From positions 1 through 64,000 of the forward strand of contig NZ_RHJI01000022.1 in NCBI RefSeq assembly GCF_004211955.1: DNA of 64,000 bases, given 5' to 3'. A program made the translations under genes and the position numbers. Source of the stretch: Escherichia sp. E1V33. Lineage in GTDB: Bacteria; Pseudomonadota; Gammaproteobacteria; Enterobacterales; Enterobacteriaceae. Below, piece by piece: positions 8,525-20,289 of the stretch (position 1 is the stretch's first letter; each line of letters starts with the position of its first letter). The notes below the pieces were generated by a model that was not told the DNA's origin, did no database searches, and saw only the letters and a program-made list of their open reading frames with translations.

Positions 8525-10069
8525 ATGGCTGACTCACAACCTCTCTCCGGCACCCCGGAAGGTGCCGAATATTTAAGAGCGGTGCTACGCGCACCGGTCT
8601 ACGAAGCGGCGCAGGTCACGCCGCTACAAAAAATGGAAAAGCTCTCGTCTCGTCTTGATAACGTGATTCTGGTGAAGCGCGAAGATCGCCAGCCAGTTCA
8701 TAGCTTTAAGTTGCGCGGCGCATACGCCATGATGGCGGGCCTGACGGAAGAACAAAAAGCGCACGGCGTGATCACCGCTTCTGCGGGCAACCACGCGCAG
8801 GGTGTGGCGTTTTCTTCTGCGCGGTTAGGCGTGAAGGCGCTGATCGTCATGCCAACCGCTACCGCCGATATCAAAGTTGATGCGGTACGCGGCTTCGGCG
8901 GCGAAGTGCTGCTTCACGGCGCGAACTTTGATGAAGCAAAAGCCAAAGCGATCGAACTGTCACAGCAGCAGGGCTTCACCTGGGTGCCGCCGTTCGACCA
9001 TCCGATGGTGATCGCCGGGCAAGGTACGCTGGCGCTGGAACTGCTCCAGCAGGACGCCCATCTCGACCGCGTATTTGTGCCGGTCGGCGGTGGTGGTCTG
9101 GCGGCGGGCGTGGCGGTGCTGATCAAACAACTGATGCCGCAAATCAAAGTGATCGCCGTAGAAGCGGAAGATTCCGCCTGTCTGAAAGCGGCGCTGGATG
9201 CGGGTCATCCCGTTGATCTGCCGCGCGTGGGGCTATTTGCTGAAGGCGTAGCGGTAAAACGCATCGGCGACGAAACCTTCCGTTTATGCCAGGAGTATCT
9301 CGACGACATCATCACCGTCGATAGTGATGCCATCTGTGCGGCGATGAAGGATTTATTCGAAGATGTGCGCGCGGTGGCGGAACCTTCCGGCGCGTTGGCG
9401 CTGGCGGGAATGAAAAAATACATCGCCCAGCACAACATTCGCGGCGAACGACTGGCGCATGTGCTTTCCGGTGCCAACGTGAACTTCCACGGCCTGCGCT
9501 ACGTCTCGGAACGCTGCGAACTGGGCGAACAGCGTGAAGCGTTGCTGGCGGTCACCATCCCGGAAGAAAAAGGCAGCTTCCTCAAATTCTGCCAGCTGCT
9601 TGGCGGGCGTTCGGTCACTGAGTTCAACTACCGCTTTGCTGATGCCAAAAACGCCTGCATCTTTGTCGGTGTGCGCCTGAGCCGCGGCCTCGAAGAGCGC
9701 AAAGAAATTTTGCAGATGCTCAACGACGGCGGCTACAGCGTGGTTGATCTCTCCGACGACGAAATGGCGAAGTTGCATGTGCGCTATATGGTCGGCGGGC
9801 GTCCATCGCATCCGTTGCAGGAACGCCTCTACAGCTTCGAATTCCCGGAATCGCCGGGCGCGCTGTTGCGCTTCCTCAACACGTTGGGTACGCACTGGAA
9901 TATTTCTTTATTCCATTATCGCAGCCACGGTACCGACTACGGGCGCGTACTGGCGGCGTTCGAGCTTGGCGATCATGAACCGGATTTCGAAACCCGGCTG
10001 AATGAGCTGGGCTACGATTGCCACGACGAAACCAATAATCCGGCGTTTAGATTCTTTTTGGCGGGTTAG
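8525..10069 (+). CDS. ilvA: Biosynthetic threonine deaminase
   Basis: 514 residues from the second of two adjacent ATGs, giving MADSQPLSG as in K-12; the first ATG would add one Met. It converts threonine to 2-ketobutyrate, the committed step of isoleucine synthesis. PLP lysine K62 lies in HSFKLRGAY and the phosphate-binding loop is VGGGGLAAG. Two C-terminal ACT-like regulatory domains (from about residue 330) bind isoleucine (inhibitor) and valine (activator). Last gene of the operon. Confidence 0.97.
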   Translation: MADSQPLSGTPEGAEYLRAVLRAPVYEAAQVTPLQKMEKLSSRLDNVILVKREDRQPVHSFKLRGAYAMMAGLTEEQKAHGVITASAGNHAQGVAFSSARLGVKALIVMPTATADIKVDAVRGFGGEVLLHGANFDEAKAKAIELSQQQGFTWVPPFDHPMVIAGQGTLALELLQQDAHLDRVFVPVGGGGLAAGVAVLIKQLMPQIKVIAVEAEDSACLKAALDAGHPVDLPRVGLFAEGVAVKRIGDETFRLCQEYLDDIITVDSDAICAAMKDLFEDVRAVAEPSGALALAGMKKYIAQHNIRGERLAHVLSGANVNFHGLRYVSERCELGEQREALLAVTIPEEKGSFLKFCQLLGGRSVTEFNYRFADAKNACIFVGVRLSRGLEERKEILQMLNDGGYSVVDLSDDEMAKLHVRYMVGGRPSHPLQERLYSFEFPESPGALLRFLNTLGTHWNISLFHYRSHGTDYGRVLAAFELGDHEPDFETRLNELGYDCHDETNNPAFRFFLAG

Positions 10070-10077
10070 GGAAAAAT

Positions 10078-10107
10078 GCCTGATGGCGCTTCGTTTATCA
10101 GGCCTAC
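10078..10107. repeat. REP element after ilvA
   Basis: Imperfect palindrome GCCTGATGGCG...ATCAGGCCTAC of the E. coli REP (palindromic unit) type, located between the convergent ends of ilvA and ilvY. Confidence 0.75.
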
Positions 10108-10120
10108 CCACGCGACAACG

Positions 10121-11014
10121 TCATTTGTGGTTCGGTAAAATCTTCCAGAACGCCTCAATCAGCGGCTCATGCAGCCGCTTTTTTTGTGCACACACGCCCA
10201 GTTCAAACGGCGTTTTCTCATCGCTGCGATCTAAAATCATTACCCGGTTGCGTACAGGCTCCGGGCTGTTTTCCAGCACCACTTCCGGCAACAAGGCTAC
10301 GCCGCAACCGAGCGCCACCATTGATACCATTGCTTCATGCCCGCCGACCGTGGCGTAAATCATCGGGTTGCTGATTTTATTGCGTCGGAACCACAACTCA
10401 ATGCGGCGGCGCACCGGTCCCTGATCGGCCATAATAAACGGCACTGTAGACCAGTCTGGCTTCTCTACCGAAACCTGATTACGCACCGGGCAGGGCAGCG
10501 CGGGCGCAATCAGCACCACCGCCAGGTTCTCCAGCATCGAAAATGCCACCGCGCCGGGCAGAGTCTCCGGCTTCCCGGCAATCGCCAAATCCGCTTCCCC
10601 CGTCACCACCTTTTCCATCGCATCCGCCGCATCGCCGGTGGTGAGCTTGATCTCCACCGACGGATGTTCCGCGCGGAAGCGGTCGAGAATGGGCGGCAGA
10701 TGGCTGTAAGCGGCAGTCACCGAGCAGAAGATATGTAATTCGCCAGAGAGCGACGGTCCTTGCTGATCGATGGTGTGACGCAATTGCTGATACTGCAACA
10801 ACGTTTGCTGGGCGAAAACACGCAGTTCTTCGCCCGCTTCCGTCAGCGTCACCGTGCGGTTATCGCGCACAAACAGCGGTTGGCCGAGATCTTCTTCCAG
10901 GCGCTGAATCTGCCGTGAAAGCGTAGACGGGCTAACGTGCATCGCCCGCGCGCTGCGGCCAAAATGGCGGCTTTCCGCCAGATGCAGGAAGGTTTTCAGA
11001 TCGCGTAAATCCAA
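10121..11014 (-). CDS. ilvY: LysR-family activator of ilvC
   Basis: 297 residues from a TTG start codon, giving the N-terminus [20 protein letters not shown] longer in-frame ATG at 11098 would add 28 residues lacking family character and would use up most of the operator region. N-terminal helix-turn-helix ([20 protein letters not shown]) followed by an effector domain. In E. coli IlvY binds tandem operators in the ilvY-ilvC gap; acetolactate or acetohydroxybutyrate then induces ilvC, and IlvY represses its own gene. Confidence 0.95.
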   Translation of the reverse strand: MDLRDLKTFLHLAESRHFGRSARAMHVSPSTLSRQIQRLEEDLGQPLFVRDNRTVTLTEAGEELRVFAQQTLLQYQQLRHTIDQQGPSLSGELHIFCSVTAAYSHLPPILDRFRAEHPSVEIKLTTGDAADAMEKVVTGEADLAIAGKPETLPGAVAFSMLENLAVVLIAPALPCPVRNQVSVEKPDWSTVPFIMADQGPVRRRIELWFRRNKISNPMIYATVGGHEAMVSMVALGCGVALLPEVVLENSPEPVRNRVMILDRSDEKTPFELGVCAQKKRLHEPLIEAFWKILPNHK

Positions 11015-11163
11015 TGGGGCAGCCCTCGATGTTGACGTTGCAGAAATTGCAATGTGACGTTGTGAATATATCAATTTCCGCAATATATTTCCTGTCATAT
11101 AGTGAATTCAATCTCGCAAACGCGAACCGAACAATAAGAAGCACAACATCACGAGGAATCACC
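11015..11163. promoter_or_regulatory. Divergent ilvY/ilvC promoter and operator region
   Basis: 149-bp gap between the divergent starts of ilvY and ilvC. It has an imperfect palindrome TTGCAGAAATTGCAA near 11037-11051 and a second AT-rich palindromic stretch with CCGCAATATA near 11078-11087, plausible tandem IlvY operators. The ilvC start is preceded by the strong Shine-Dalgarno GAGGA. Confidence 0.6.
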
Positions 11164-12639
11164 ATGGCTAACTACTTCAATACACTGAATCTGCGCCAGC
11201 AGCTGGCACAGCTGGGCAAATGTCGCTTTATGGGGCGCGATGAATTCGCCGATGGCGCGAGCTACCTTCAGGGTAAAAAAGTAGTCATCGTCGGCTGTGG
11301 CGCACAGGGTCTGAACCAGGGCCTGAACATGCGTGATTCTGGTCTCGATATCTCCTACGCTCTGCGTAAAGAAGCGATTGCCGAGAAGCGCGCGTCCTGG
11401 CGTAAAGCGACCGAAAATGGTTTTAAAGTGGGTACTTACGAAGAACTGATCCCACAGGCGGATCTGGTGGTTAACCTGACGCCGGACAAGCAGCACTCTG
11501 ATGTAGTGCGCACCGTACAGCCACTGATGAAAGACGGCGCGGCGCTGGGTTACTCGCACGGTTTCAACATCGTCGAAGTGGGCGAGCAGATCCGTAAAGA
11601 CATTACCGTAGTAATGGTTGCGCCGAAATGCCCTGGCACCGAAGTGCGTGAAGAGTACAAACGTGGATTCGGCGTACCGACGCTGATTGCCGTTCACCCG
11701 GAAAACGATCCGAAAGGCGAAGGTATGGCGATTGCCAAAGCCTGGGCGGCAGCAACCGGTGGTCACCGTGCAGGCGTGCTGGAATCTTCCTTCGTTGCGG
11801 AAGTGAAATCTGACCTGATGGGCGAGCAAACCATTCTGTGCGGTATGTTGCAGGCTGGCTCGCTGCTGTGCTTCGACAAGCTGGTGGAAGAAGGCTCCGA
11901 CCCGGCATATGCGGAAAAACTGATTCAGTTCGGCTGGGAAACCGTCACCGAAGCGCTGAAACAGGGCGGCATCACCCTGATGATGGACCGTCTCTCTAAC
12001 CCGGCGAAACTGCGCGCTTACGCGCTCTCTGAACAGCTGAAAGAGATTATGGCACCGCTGTTCCAGAAACATATGGACGACATCATCTCCGGCGAATTCT
12101 CCTCCGGCATGATGGCAGACTGGGCTAACGACGATAAGAAACTGCTGACCTGGCGTGAAGAAACCGGCAAAACCGCGTTCGAAACCGCGCCGCAGTATGA
12201 AGGTAAAATTGGCGAGCAGGAGTACTTCGATAAAGGCGTACTGATGATCGCGATGGTGAAAGCGGGTGTTGAACTGGCGTTCGAAACTATGGTCGATTCC
12301 GGCATCATTGAAGAATCTGCTTACTATGAGTCACTGCACGAGCTGCCGCTGATTGCCAACACCATCGCCCGTAAGCGTCTGTACGAAATGAACGTGGTTA
12401 TCTCTGATACTGCCGAGTACGGTAACTATCTGTTCTCTTACGCTTGTGTGCCGTTGCTGAAACCGTTTATGGCAGAGCTGCAACCGGGCGATCTGGGGAA
12501 AGCTATTCCGGAAGGTGCGGTAGATAACGCGCAACTGCGTGATGTGAACGAAGCGATTCGCAGTCATGCGATTGAGCAGGTAGGTAAGAAACTGCGCGGC
12601 TATATGACAGATATGAAACGCATTGCTGTTGCGGGTTAA
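11164..12639 (+). CDS. ilvC: Ketol-acid reductoisomerase (class II)
   Basis: 491 residues from [10 protein letters not shown]; the open frame extends further upstream through the operator region but lacks family sequence there. It isomerises and reduces 2-acetolactate and 2-aceto-2-hydroxybutyrate with NADPH and Mg2+. The nucleotide-binding loop is [10 protein letters not shown] near residue 45. The long duplicated knotted helical domain typical of the class II (enteric/plant) enzyme accounts for the length compared with about 330 in class I. Confidence 0.97.
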   Translation: MANYFNTLNLRQQLAQLGKCRFMGRDEFADGASYLQGKKVVIVGCGAQGLNQGLNMRDSGLDISYALRKEAIAEKRASWRKATENGFKVGTYEELIPQADLVVNLTPDKQHSDVVRTVQPLMKDGAALGYSHGFNIVEVGEQIRKDITVVMVAPKCPGTEVREEYKRGFGVPTLIAVHPENDPKGEGMAIAKAWAAATGGHRAGVLESSFVAEVKSDLMGEQTILCGMLQAGSLLCFDKLVEEGSDPAYAEKLIQFGWETVTEALKQGGITLMMDRLSNPAKLRAYALSEQLKEIMAPLFQKHMDDIISGEFSSGMMADWANDDKKLLTWREETGKTAFETAPQYEGKIGEQEYFDKGVLMIAMVKAGVELAFETMVDSGIIEESAYYESLHELPLIANTIARKRLYEMNVVISDTAEYGNYLFSYACVPLLKPFMAELQPGDLGKAIPEGAVDNAQLRDVNEAIRSHAIEQVGKKLRGYMTDMKRIAVAG

Positions 12640-12655
12640 TAGCGATTCAGAGTTC

Positions 12656-12680
12656 AAGGCCTTCTCCCGGAGAAGGCCTT
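12656..12680. terminator. Hairpin between convergent ilvC and ppiC
   Basis: Inverted repeat AAGGCCTTCT / AGAAGGCCTT with a 5-nt loop in the 45-bp gap between two convergent genes. The T run is short on either strand, so the termination strength is uncertain. Confidence 0.7.
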
Positions 12681-12684
12681 GCTA

Positions 12685-13014
<330 letters not shown>

Positions 13015-13052
13015 TTATTTTCCCCTCCCGACTTTCATTGAGCGATTTTCCT

Positions 13053-15074
13053 ATGCGTCTAAACCCCGGCCAACAACAAGCTGTCGAATTCGTTACCGGC
13101 CCCTGCCTGGTGCTGGCGGGCGCGGGTTCCGGTAAAACTCGTGTTATCACCAATAAAATCGCCCATCTGATCCGCGGTTGCGGTTATCAGGCGCGGCACA
13201 TTGCGGCGGTGACCTTTACTAATAAAGCAGCGCGTGAGATGAAAGAGCGTGTCGGGCAGACGCTGGGGCGCAAAGAGGCGCGTGGGCTGATGATCTCCAC
13301 TTTCCATACGTTGGGGCTGGATATCATCAAGCGTGAGTATGCGGCGCTTGGGATGAAAGCGAACTTCTCGTTGTTTGACGATACCGATCAGCTTGCTTTG
13401 CTCAAAGAGTTGACTGAGGGGCTGATTGAAGATGACAAAGTTCTCCTGCAACAACTAATTTCGACCATCTCCAACTGGAAGAACGATCTCAAAACTCCGG
13501 CGCAGGCGGCGGCAGAGGCAAAGGGCGAGCGGGATCGTATTTTTGCCCATTGTTATGGGCTGTATGATGCACACCTGAAAGCCTGTAACGTTCTCGACTT
13601 CGATGACCTGATTTTATTGCCGACGTTGCTGTTGCAACGCAATGAAGAAGTTCGTGAACGCTGGCAGAACAAAATTCGCTACCTGCTGGTGGACGAATAT
13701 CAGGACACCAACACCAGCCAGTATGAGCTGGTGAAACTGCTGGTGGGCAGCCGCGCGCGCTTTACCGTGGTGGGTGATGATGACCAGTCGATCTACTCCT
13801 GGCGCGGCGCACGTCCGCAAAACCTGGTGCTGTTGAGTCAGGATTTCCCGGCGTTGAAGGTTATTAAGCTTGAGCAGAACTACCGCTCTTCCGGGCGTAT
13901 TCTGAAAGCGGCGAACATTCTGATCGCCAATAACCCGCACGTCTTTGAAAAGCGTCTGTTCTCCGAACTGGGTTACGGCGCGGAGCTAAAAGTTTTAAGC
14001 GCGAATAACGAAGAACATGAAGCCGAGCGCGTCACCGGTGAACTGATTGCGCATCACTTTGTCAATAAAACGCAGTACAAAGATTACGCTATTCTCTATC
14101 GCGGTAACCATCAGTCGCGGGTGTTTGAAAAATTCCTGATGCAAAACCGCATCCCGTACAAAATTTCTGGTGGTACGTCGTTTTTCTCCCGTCCTGAAAT
14201 CAAGGACTTGCTGGCTTATCTGCGCGTGCTGACTAACCCGGACGATGATAGTGCGTTCCTGCGTATCGTTAACACGCCGAAGCGAGAGATTGGCCCGGCG
14301 ACGCTGAAAAAGCTGGGTGAGTGGGCGATGACGCGCAATAAAAGCATGTTTACCGCCAGCTTTGATATGGGATTGAGTCAGACGCTGAGCGGACGTGGTT
14401 ATGAGGCGTTGACCCGCTTTACTCACTGGCTGGCGGAAATCCAGCGTCTGGCTGAGCGGGAGCCGATTGCCGCGGTGCGTGATCTGATCCACGGCATGGA
14501 TTATGAATCCTGGCTGTACGAAACATCGCCCAGCCCGAAAGCCGCCGAAATGCGCATGAAGAACGTTAATCAGTTATTTAGCTGGATGACGGAGATGCTC
14601 GAAGGCAGCGAACTGGATGAGCCGATGACACTCACCCAGGTGGTGACGCGCTTTACTCTGCGCGACATGATGGAGCGTGGTGAGAGTGAAGAAGAGCTGG
14701 ATCAGGTGCAACTGATGACTCTCCACGCGTCGAAAGGACTGGAGTTTCCTTATGTCTACATGGTCGGTATGGAAGAAGGGTTTTTGCCGCACCAGAGCAG
14801 CATTGATGAAGACAATATTGATGAGGAGCGGCGGCTGGCCTATGTCGGCATTACCCGCGCCCAGAAGGAATTGACCTTTACGCTGTGTAAAGAACGCCGT
14901 CAGTACGGCGAACTGGTGCGCCCGGAGCCGAGCCGCTTCCTGCTGGAGCTGCCGCAGGATGATCTGATTTGGGAACAGGAGCGCAAAGTGGTCAGTGCCG
15001 AAGAACGGATGCAGAAAGGGCAAAGCCATCTGGCGAATCTGAAAGCGATGATGGCGGCAAAACGAGGGAAATAA
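13053..15074 (+). CDS. rep: ATP-dependent DNA helicase Rep
   Basis: 673 residues from the ATG giving [13 protein letters not shown]; an in-frame TTG 15 bases upstream is less likely. Superfamily 1A 3'-5' helicase: Walker A GAGSGKT at residues 23-29, motif [11 protein letters not shown], motif [17 protein letters not shown], motif [13 protein letters not shown] and motif [11 protein letters not shown]. Rep travels with the replisome and removes proteins ahead of the fork. It is a paralogue of UvrD, also in this window. Confidence 0.97.
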   Translation: MRLNPGQQQAVEFVTGPCLVLAGAGSGKTRVITNKIAHLIRGCGYQARHIAAVTFTNKAAREMKERVGQTLGRKEARGLMISTFHTLGLDIIKREYAALGMKANFSLFDDTDQLALLKELTEGLIEDDKVLLQQLISTISNWKNDLKTPAQAAAEAKGERDRIFAHCYGLYDAHLKACNVLDFDDLILLPTLLLQRNEEVRERWQNKIRYLLVDEYQDTNTSQYELVKLLVGSRARFTVVGDDDQSIYSWRGARPQNLVLLSQDFPALKVIKLEQNYRSSGRILKAANILIANNPHVFEKRLFSELGYGAELKVLSANNEEHEAERVTGELIAHHFVNKTQYKDYAILYRGNHQSRVFEKFLMQNRIPYKISGGTSFFSRPEIKDLLAYLRVLTNPDDDSAFLRIVNTPKREIGPATLKKLGEWAMTRNKSMFTASFDMGLSQTLSGRGYEALTRFTHWLAEIQRLAEREPIAAVRDLIHGMDYESWLYETSPSPKAAEMRMKNVNQLFSWMTEMLEGSELDEPMTLTQVVTRFTLRDMMERGESEEELDQVQLMTLHASKGLEFPYVYMVGMEEGFLPHQSSIDEDNIDEERRLAYVGITRAQKELTFTLCKERRQYGELVRPEPSRFLLELPQDDLIWEQERKVVSAEERMQKGQSHLANLKAMMAAKRGK

Positions 15075-15079
15075 TCAAG

Positions 15080-15111
15080 GCCGGAAAAGATGCGTCAGCA
15101 TCGCATCCGGC
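15080..15111. repeat. REP element between rep and gppA
   Basis: Palindromic unit GCCGGAAAAGATGCG...CGCATCCGGC, 6 bp after the rep stop and just before the end of the convergent gppA. Confidence 0.85.
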
Positions 15112-15120
15112 ACTTACTCA

Positions 15121-16605
15121 TTAATGCACTTCCAACGGCCAGTGGACATAGCTCTGCCACTGGCTTTCCTGATCAATAATCTCTTTACCCAGCGGATGTT
15201 GGGTTAGCCAACCTTGCGGAAGCGTCAAGGTCAACAGCTCATGATCGGCCTGTAATTTAATATCTGGTACTAAATCATCACGACGACGGCTGGCAAAAAT
15301 GATGGCCAGGCGCAGTAAACGGCAGAGTTGTTCTGCGACACGCGGCGGTACGGCATTTTGCTGATGCAGCGATGAGAGATCGACCGGATTCGTCTGGTTG
15401 AGCAGTAGCGTCGCCAGCAGCTTTTTCTGCGCGGGGGTAAAACCGGGAAGATCCAGATTACGCACCAGATAAGCGGCATGTTGAGGCGCTTGTTTGAAAT
15501 CAACGCTAAGGCCAATTTCATGAAGCTGACAGGCACTGATCAGTAAATCGCGGCTAATCGCTTCAAGATGCCAGGTATTTTCGACCTGATCGAACAAGTT
15601 AGCGGCAAGTTTCGCGACACGCTGTGCTTGATCGGTATCAATCATAAAGCGACGTTGAATATTACGCAGTGTTCGGCTGCGAATATCCTGCTCGACCGCC
15701 AGATGCAGCATCCCATAAACCAGACCTTCACGCAGCGCACCGCCCGCCAGGGTCATACACTGAATGTTCAGTTCGGTAAAAATGGCGATCAGGATCGCCA
15801 GACCACTCGGGAACACTAACGCGCGTTCCAGCGTCAGCCCGTCAATCTCCAGTTCCTCCAGCCGACCGCAATGAATGGCGCGTTGTTTCAGTTGCTGCAA
15901 CTTTTCCAGGGTAATGCGTTCATCCATCCCCTGTGCCATCATGATTTCCTGTAACGCCTGCACGGTGCCGGAAGCACCAACGCACACTTTCCAGCCGTGA
16001 TAGCGCAATTCATCGGCAACCGGGCGTAGCACTTCGCGCGCGGCTTGTTCGGCAGCGACAAAGTTTTCTTGCCCCAGATTACGATCGGCAAAATAGCGTT
16101 CCAGCCAGGTGACGCAGCCCATCGACAGGCTGAACAACGAGGTGGTTTGTGCACCCGTGCCGGTTACCAGTTCAGTACTGGCACCGCCTATATCCACCAC
16201 CAGACGCTGATCGGCACCGCCAGTGGTGTGAGCAACGCCCTGATAAATCAGACGTGCTTCCTCTTCACCGCTGATCACCTGTACCGGACAACCGAGGATT
16301 TCCTGCGCTTTGGCAATAAAATCACCAGCATTGACGGCAAGGCGTAACGTCGCCGTAGCGACAACGCGAATTTGCGAGGGAGGGATATCTTGCAGACGTT
16401 CAGCAAACAGGCGCAGACATTGCCAGCCGCGCTCCATTGCTTCATTAGACAGGGCATTTTCGCTGTTCAGGCCAGCAGCCAGACGCACTTTGCGTTTAAT
16501 TCGCGTCAGCGTCTGGATGCTTCCAGCCACCTCGCGCACAACCAGCATATGAAAACTATTCGAACCGAGATCAATGGCTGCATACAGCGACGAGGTGGAA
16601 CCCAT
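15121..16605 (-). CDS. gppA: Guanosine pentaphosphate phosphatase
   Basis: 494 residues from the Met of [20 protein letters not shown]; three further upstream codons are open. It belongs to the Ppx/GppA family of the ASKHA superfamily, with N-terminal phosphate motif DLGSNSFH, the glycine-rich [11 protein letters not shown] motif near residue 145 and a C-terminal HD-like helical domain. It converts pppGpp to ppGpp in the stringent response and also has exopolyphosphatase activity. It lies downstream of rhlB on the same strand, 135 bp away. Confidence 0.96.
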   Translation of the reverse strand: MGSTSSLYAAIDLGSNSFHMLVVREVAGSIQTLTRIKRKVRLAAGLNSENALSNEAMERGWQCLRLFAERLQDIPPSQIRVVATATLRLAVNAGDFIAKAQEILGCPVQVISGEEEARLIYQGVAHTTGGADQRLVVDIGGASTELVTGTGAQTTSLFSLSMGCVTWLERYFADRNLGQENFVAAEQAAREVLRPVADELRYHGWKVCVGASGTVQALQEIMMAQGMDERITLEKLQQLKQRAIHCGRLEELEIDGLTLERALVFPSGLAILIAIFTELNIQCMTLAGGALREGLVYGMLHLAVEQDIRSRTLRNIQRRFMIDTDQAQRVAKLAANLFDQVENTWHLEAISRDLLISACQLHEIGLSVDFKQAPQHAAYLVRNLDLPGFTPAQKKLLATLLLNQTNPVDLSSLHQQNAVPPRVAEQLCRLLRLAIIFASRRRDDLVPDIKLQADHELLTLTLPQGWLTQHPLGKEIIDQESQWQSYVHWPLEVH

Positions 16606-16740
16606 ACTCTTCATCCTTCAATCTGTCTCTGTGTTGGCTGCGTTCTTTCACCCAAATCACTTACTACAGTAAGCTCATCGGGATTCATTCTCTTGCCATC
16701 TTGATACAGTTTGAATGATTTTGAGTATGACATTTTTTAT

Positions 16741-18006
16741 TTAACCTGAACGACGACGATTACGCGGAGCGCCAGTACGACGCGGACCATTGCCTGTACG
16801 CGGGCGCGTGAGGCGCAGCGGTTTTGGCAGATCGGTCATCAATGCGTCCGGATTGTATTTGCTTACCGGAATAGAGTGACCAATATAGGTCTCAATAGCA
16901 GGCAAATTCAATGCATACTCTTCACATGCCAGGCTGATGGAATGACCACTTGCGCCTGCACGACCTGTACGACCAATACGGTGAACGTAATCTTCACAGT
17001 CATCCGGTAAATCGTAGTTAAAGACGTGCGTCACTGCCGGGATATGCAGGCCACGCGCGGCAACGTCGGTGGCAACCAGAATATCCAAATCACCACGGGT
17101 AAATTCATCAAGAATACGCAGACGTTTTTTCTGCGCTACATCACCCGTTAACAGGCCAACACGGTGACCATCTGCCGCCAGGTGACCCCAGATCTCTTCA
17201 CAACGATGTTTGGTGTTGGCGAAAATAATCGCTCTGTCTGGCCACTCTTCTTCGATCAGCGTTTGCAGCAAACGCATTTTTTCTTCGTTAGAAGGGTAGA
17301 AAAGCTCTTCTTTAATACGGTGGCCCGTTTTCTGTTCCGGTTCCACTTCAATATATTCGGCATTGTTCATCTGCTCGAACGCCAGTTCACGTACCCGGTA
17401 CGAAAGCGTGGCGGAGAACAGCATGTTGAGGCGCTGGTTTGCAGGCGGCATACGGCGGAACAGCCAGCGGATATCTTTAATAAAGCCCAGATCGTACATG
17501 CGATCGGCTTCGTCCAGTACCACTACCTGAATGGCACCGAGGTTAATGTGGTTCTGCTTGGCGTAGTCAATTAAACGACCCGTGGTGCCAATCAGAATGT
17601 CAACGCCGCTTTCCAGCACTTTCAGCTGTTTGTCGTAGCCATCACCACCGTAAGCCAGACCTAGTTTCAGGCCGGTAGCTTGCGCAAGTGGCTCCGCGTC
17701 GGCGTGGATCTGCACTGCAAGTTCACGCGTCGGTGCCATAATTAAGGCACGCGGTTGATTCACCTTGCGATCGGCAATCGCGGGATGAGAGAGAAGATAA
17801 TGAAACGTTGACGTAAGAAACGCCATCGTTTTTCCGGTACCGGTTTGCGCCTGCCCGGCTACGTCACGACCCGCCAGCGTCAGCGGAAGGGCCAGTGCCT
17901 GAATGGGCGTACAGTTATGAAACCCTTTTTTTTCAAGGGCTTCTACAACCTTCGGATGCAGGGCGAAGTCGGAAAACTTCTGTTCTGTTAAATGTGTTTT
18001 GCTCAT
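16741..18006 (-). CDS. rhlB: DEAD-box RNA helicase of the degradosome
   Basis: 421 residues. Motif I is [10 protein letters not shown], motif [10 protein letters not shown], motif III SATL, and the C-terminal RecA domain holds [11 protein letters not shown] basic Arg/Pro-rich tail ([20 protein letters not shown]) ends the protein. RhlB binds RNase E and unwinds structured RNA for PNPase. It is divergent from trxA. Confidence 0.97.
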   Translation of the reverse strand: MSKTHLTEQKFSDFALHPKVVEALEKKGFHNCTPIQALALPLTLAGRDVAGQAQTGTGKTMAFLTSTFHYLLSHPAIADRKVNQPRALIMAPTRELAVQIHADAEPLAQATGLKLGLAYGGDGYDKQLKVLESGVDILIGTTGRLIDYAKQNHINLGAIQVVVLDEADRMYDLGFIKDIRWLFRRMPPANQRLNMLFSATLSYRVRELAFEQMNNAEYIEVEPEQKTGHRIKEELFYPSNEEKMRLLQTLIEEEWPDRAIIFANTKHRCEEIWGHLAADGHRVGLLTGDVAQKKRLRILDEFTRGDLDILVATDVAARGLHIPAVTHVFNYDLPDDCEDYVHRIGRTGRAGASGHSISLACEEYALNLPAIETYIGHSIPVSKYNPDALMTDLPKPLRLTRPRTGNGPRRTGAPRNRRRSG

Positions 18007-18136
18007 AGTGTGGTAGAATATCAGCTTACTATTGCTTTACGAAAGCGTATCCGGTGAAATAAAGTCAACCTTTAGTTGGTTAATGTTACACCAACAACGA
18101 AACCAACACGCCAGGCTTATTCCTGTGGAGTTATAT

Positions 18137-18466
18137 ATGAGCGATAAAATTATTCACCTGACTGACGACAGTTTTGACACGGATGTACTCAAAGCGGACG
18201 GGGCGATCCTCGTCGATTTCTGGGCAGAGTGGTGCGGTCCGTGCAAAATGATCGCCCCGATTCTGGATGAAATCGCTGACGAATATCAGGGCAAACTGAC
18301 CGTTGCAAAACTGAACATCGATCAAAACCCTGGCACTGCGCCGAAATACGGCATCCGTGGTATCCCGACTCTGCTGCTGTTCAAAAACGGCGAATTGGCG
18401 GCAACCAAAGTGGGCGCACTGTCTAAAGGTCAGTTGAAAGAGTTCCTCGACGCTAACCTGGCGTAA
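18137..18466 (+). CDS. trxA: Thioredoxin 1
   Basis: 109 residues from the ATG at 18137, preceded by GTGGAG; a longer in-frame start adds a non-family extension. The redox active site WCGPC is at residues 32-36, and the cis-proline lies in [11 protein letters not shown]. It is the general cytoplasmic disulfide reductant, with thioredoxin reductase, for ribonucleotide reductase and PAPS reductase. One conservative difference from the K-12 sequence as I remember it: NGELAA where K-12 has NGEVAA. Confidence 0.98.
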   Translation: MSDKIIHLTDDSFDTDVLKADGAILVDFWAEWCGPCKMIAPILDEIADEYQGKLTVAKLNIDQNPGTAPKYGIRGIPTLLLFKNGELAATKVGALSKGQLKEFLDANLA

Positions 18467-18605
18467 GGGAATTTCATGTTCGGGTGCCCCGTCGCTAAAA
18501 ACTGGACGCCCGGCGTGAGTCATGCTAACTTAATGTTGACTTCGTATTAAACATACCTTATTAAGTTTGAATCTTGTAATATCCAACGCTTCCTGTTTTT
18601 CTTAA

Positions 18606-18704
18606 ATGCGAAGTGAACAGATTTCTGGCTCGTCACTCAATCCGTCTTGTCGTTTCAGTTCTGCGTACTCTCCTGTGACCAGACAGCGAAAAGACATGAG
18701 TTGA
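18606..18704 (+). CDS. rhoL: rho leader peptide
   Basis: 32-codon ORF MRSEQISGSSLNPSCRFSSA onward, ending ...KDMS, 87 bp before rho. The rho leader is where Rho autoregulates its own transcript by Rho-dependent termination in E. coli. I recall the K-12 peptide as one residue longer (ending MSR); here the following codon reads TGA. Confidence 0.85.
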   Translation: MRSEQISGSSLNPSCRFSSAYSPVTRQRKDMS

Positions 18705-18791
18705 TGACCGTAAACAGGCATGGATGATCCTGCCATACCATTCACAACATTAAGTTCGAGATTTACCCCAAGTTTAAGAACTCACACCACT

Positions 18792-20051
18792 ATGAATCTT
18801 ACCGAATTAAAGAATACGCCGGTTTCTGAGCTGATCACTCTCGGCGAAAATATGGGGCTGGAAAACCTGGCTCGTATGCGTAAGCAGGACATTATTTTTG
18901 CCATCCTGAAGCAGCACGCAAAGAGTGGCGAAGATATCTTTGGTGATGGCGTACTGGAGATATTGCAGGATGGATTTGGTTTCCTCCGTTCCGCAGACAG
19001 CTCCTACCTCGCCGGCCCTGATGACATCTACGTTTCTCCTAGCCAAATCCGCCGTTTCAACCTCCGCACTGGTGATACCATCTCTGGTAAGATTCGCCCG
19101 CCGAAAGAAGGTGAACGCTATTTTGCGCTGCTGAAGGTTAACGAAGTTAACTTCGACAAACCTGAAAACGCCCGTAACAAAATCCTCTTTGAGAACTTAA
19201 CGCCGCTGCACGCAAACTCTCGTCTGCGTATGGAACGTGGTAACGGTTCTACTGAAGATTTAACTGCTCGCGTACTGGATCTGGCATCACCTATCGGTCG
19301 TGGTCAGCGTGGTCTGATTGTGGCACCGCCAAAAGCGGGTAAAACCATGCTGCTGCAGAACATTGCTCAGAGCATTGCTTACAACCATCCAGATTGCGTA
19401 CTGATGGTTCTTCTTATTGACGAACGTCCGGAAGAAGTAACCGAGATGCAGCGTCTGGTTAAAGGTGAAGTTGTTGCATCTACCTTTGACGAACCCGCAT
19501 CTCGCCACGTTCAGGTTGCGGAAATGGTGATCGAGAAGGCGAAACGCCTGGTTGAGCACAAAAAAGACGTTATCATTCTGCTCGACTCCATCACTCGTCT
19601 GGCGCGCGCTTACAACACCGTTGTTCCGGCGTCAGGTAAAGTGCTGACCGGTGGTGTAGACGCCAACGCCCTGCATCGTCCGAAACGCTTCTTCGGTGCG
19701 GCACGTAACGTGGAAGAGGGGGGCAGCCTGACCATTATCGCGACAGCGCTTATCGATACCGGCTCCAAAATGGACGAAGTTATTTACGAAGAGTTTAAAG
19801 GTACAGGTAACATGGAACTGCACCTCTCTCGTAAGATCGCTGAAAAACGCGTCTTCCCGGCTATCGACTACAACCGTTCCGGTACCCGTAAAGAAGAGCT
19901 GCTCACCACTCAGGAAGAGCTGCAGAAAATGTGGATCCTGCGCAAAATCATTCACCCGATGGGCGAAATCGACGCGATGGAATTCCTCATTAATAAGCTT
20001 GCGATGACCAAGACCAATGATGATTTCTTCGAGATGATGAAACGCTCATAA
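18792..20051 (+). CDS. rho: Transcription termination factor Rho
   Basis: 419 residues from [15 protein letters not shown]; the open frame extends 24 codons upstream without family sequence. N-terminal helical bundle, OB-fold primary RNA site (about 48-125, with GFGFLRS), Walker [12 protein letters not shown] near 180, Q-loop/secondary site and R-loop RSGTRKEE near 365. It is a hexameric RNA-dependent ATPase that ends transcription of untranslated RNA. It appears intact and full length. Confidence 0.98.
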
Positions 20052-20063
20052 GTTAGTGTTACA

Positions 20064-20100
20064 GCAAAACGCCACGTGTTTACGTGGCGTTTTGCTTTTA
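20064..20100 (+). terminator. rho terminator
   Basis: Perfect 14-bp stem GCAAAACGCCACGT / ACGTGGCGTTTTGC with a GTTT loop, followed by TTTTAT, 12 bp after the rho stop codon. Confidence 0.93.
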
Positions 20101-20289
20101 TATCTGTAATCTTAGCGGTATACCTGCGGCGGTGTGAAAATTCCTGGTTTTTGCGGGTGTTTTATGCGATTTGCATACCGAATGGTTGATTTTTGCACAA
20201 CTTTGATGGGTTCAGAAAGTAGTTTCCCTTCTGAATAAAGGTCTTCGTGGGTATACTTCTGCTAATAATTTTCTCTGAGAGCATGCATT
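20101..20289 (+). promoter_or_regulatory. Upstream region of the ECA (wec) operon
   Basis: About 190 bp between the rho terminator and wecA with no ORF I can support. It should carry the main promoter of the wec operon. I did not assign boxes with confidence. Confidence 0.4.

Noticed and set aside
11015-11098. Longer N-terminus for ilvY starting at 11098
   Set aside because: The extra 28 residues are basic low-complexity sequence over the operator; the LysR family begins at MDLRDLKTF.
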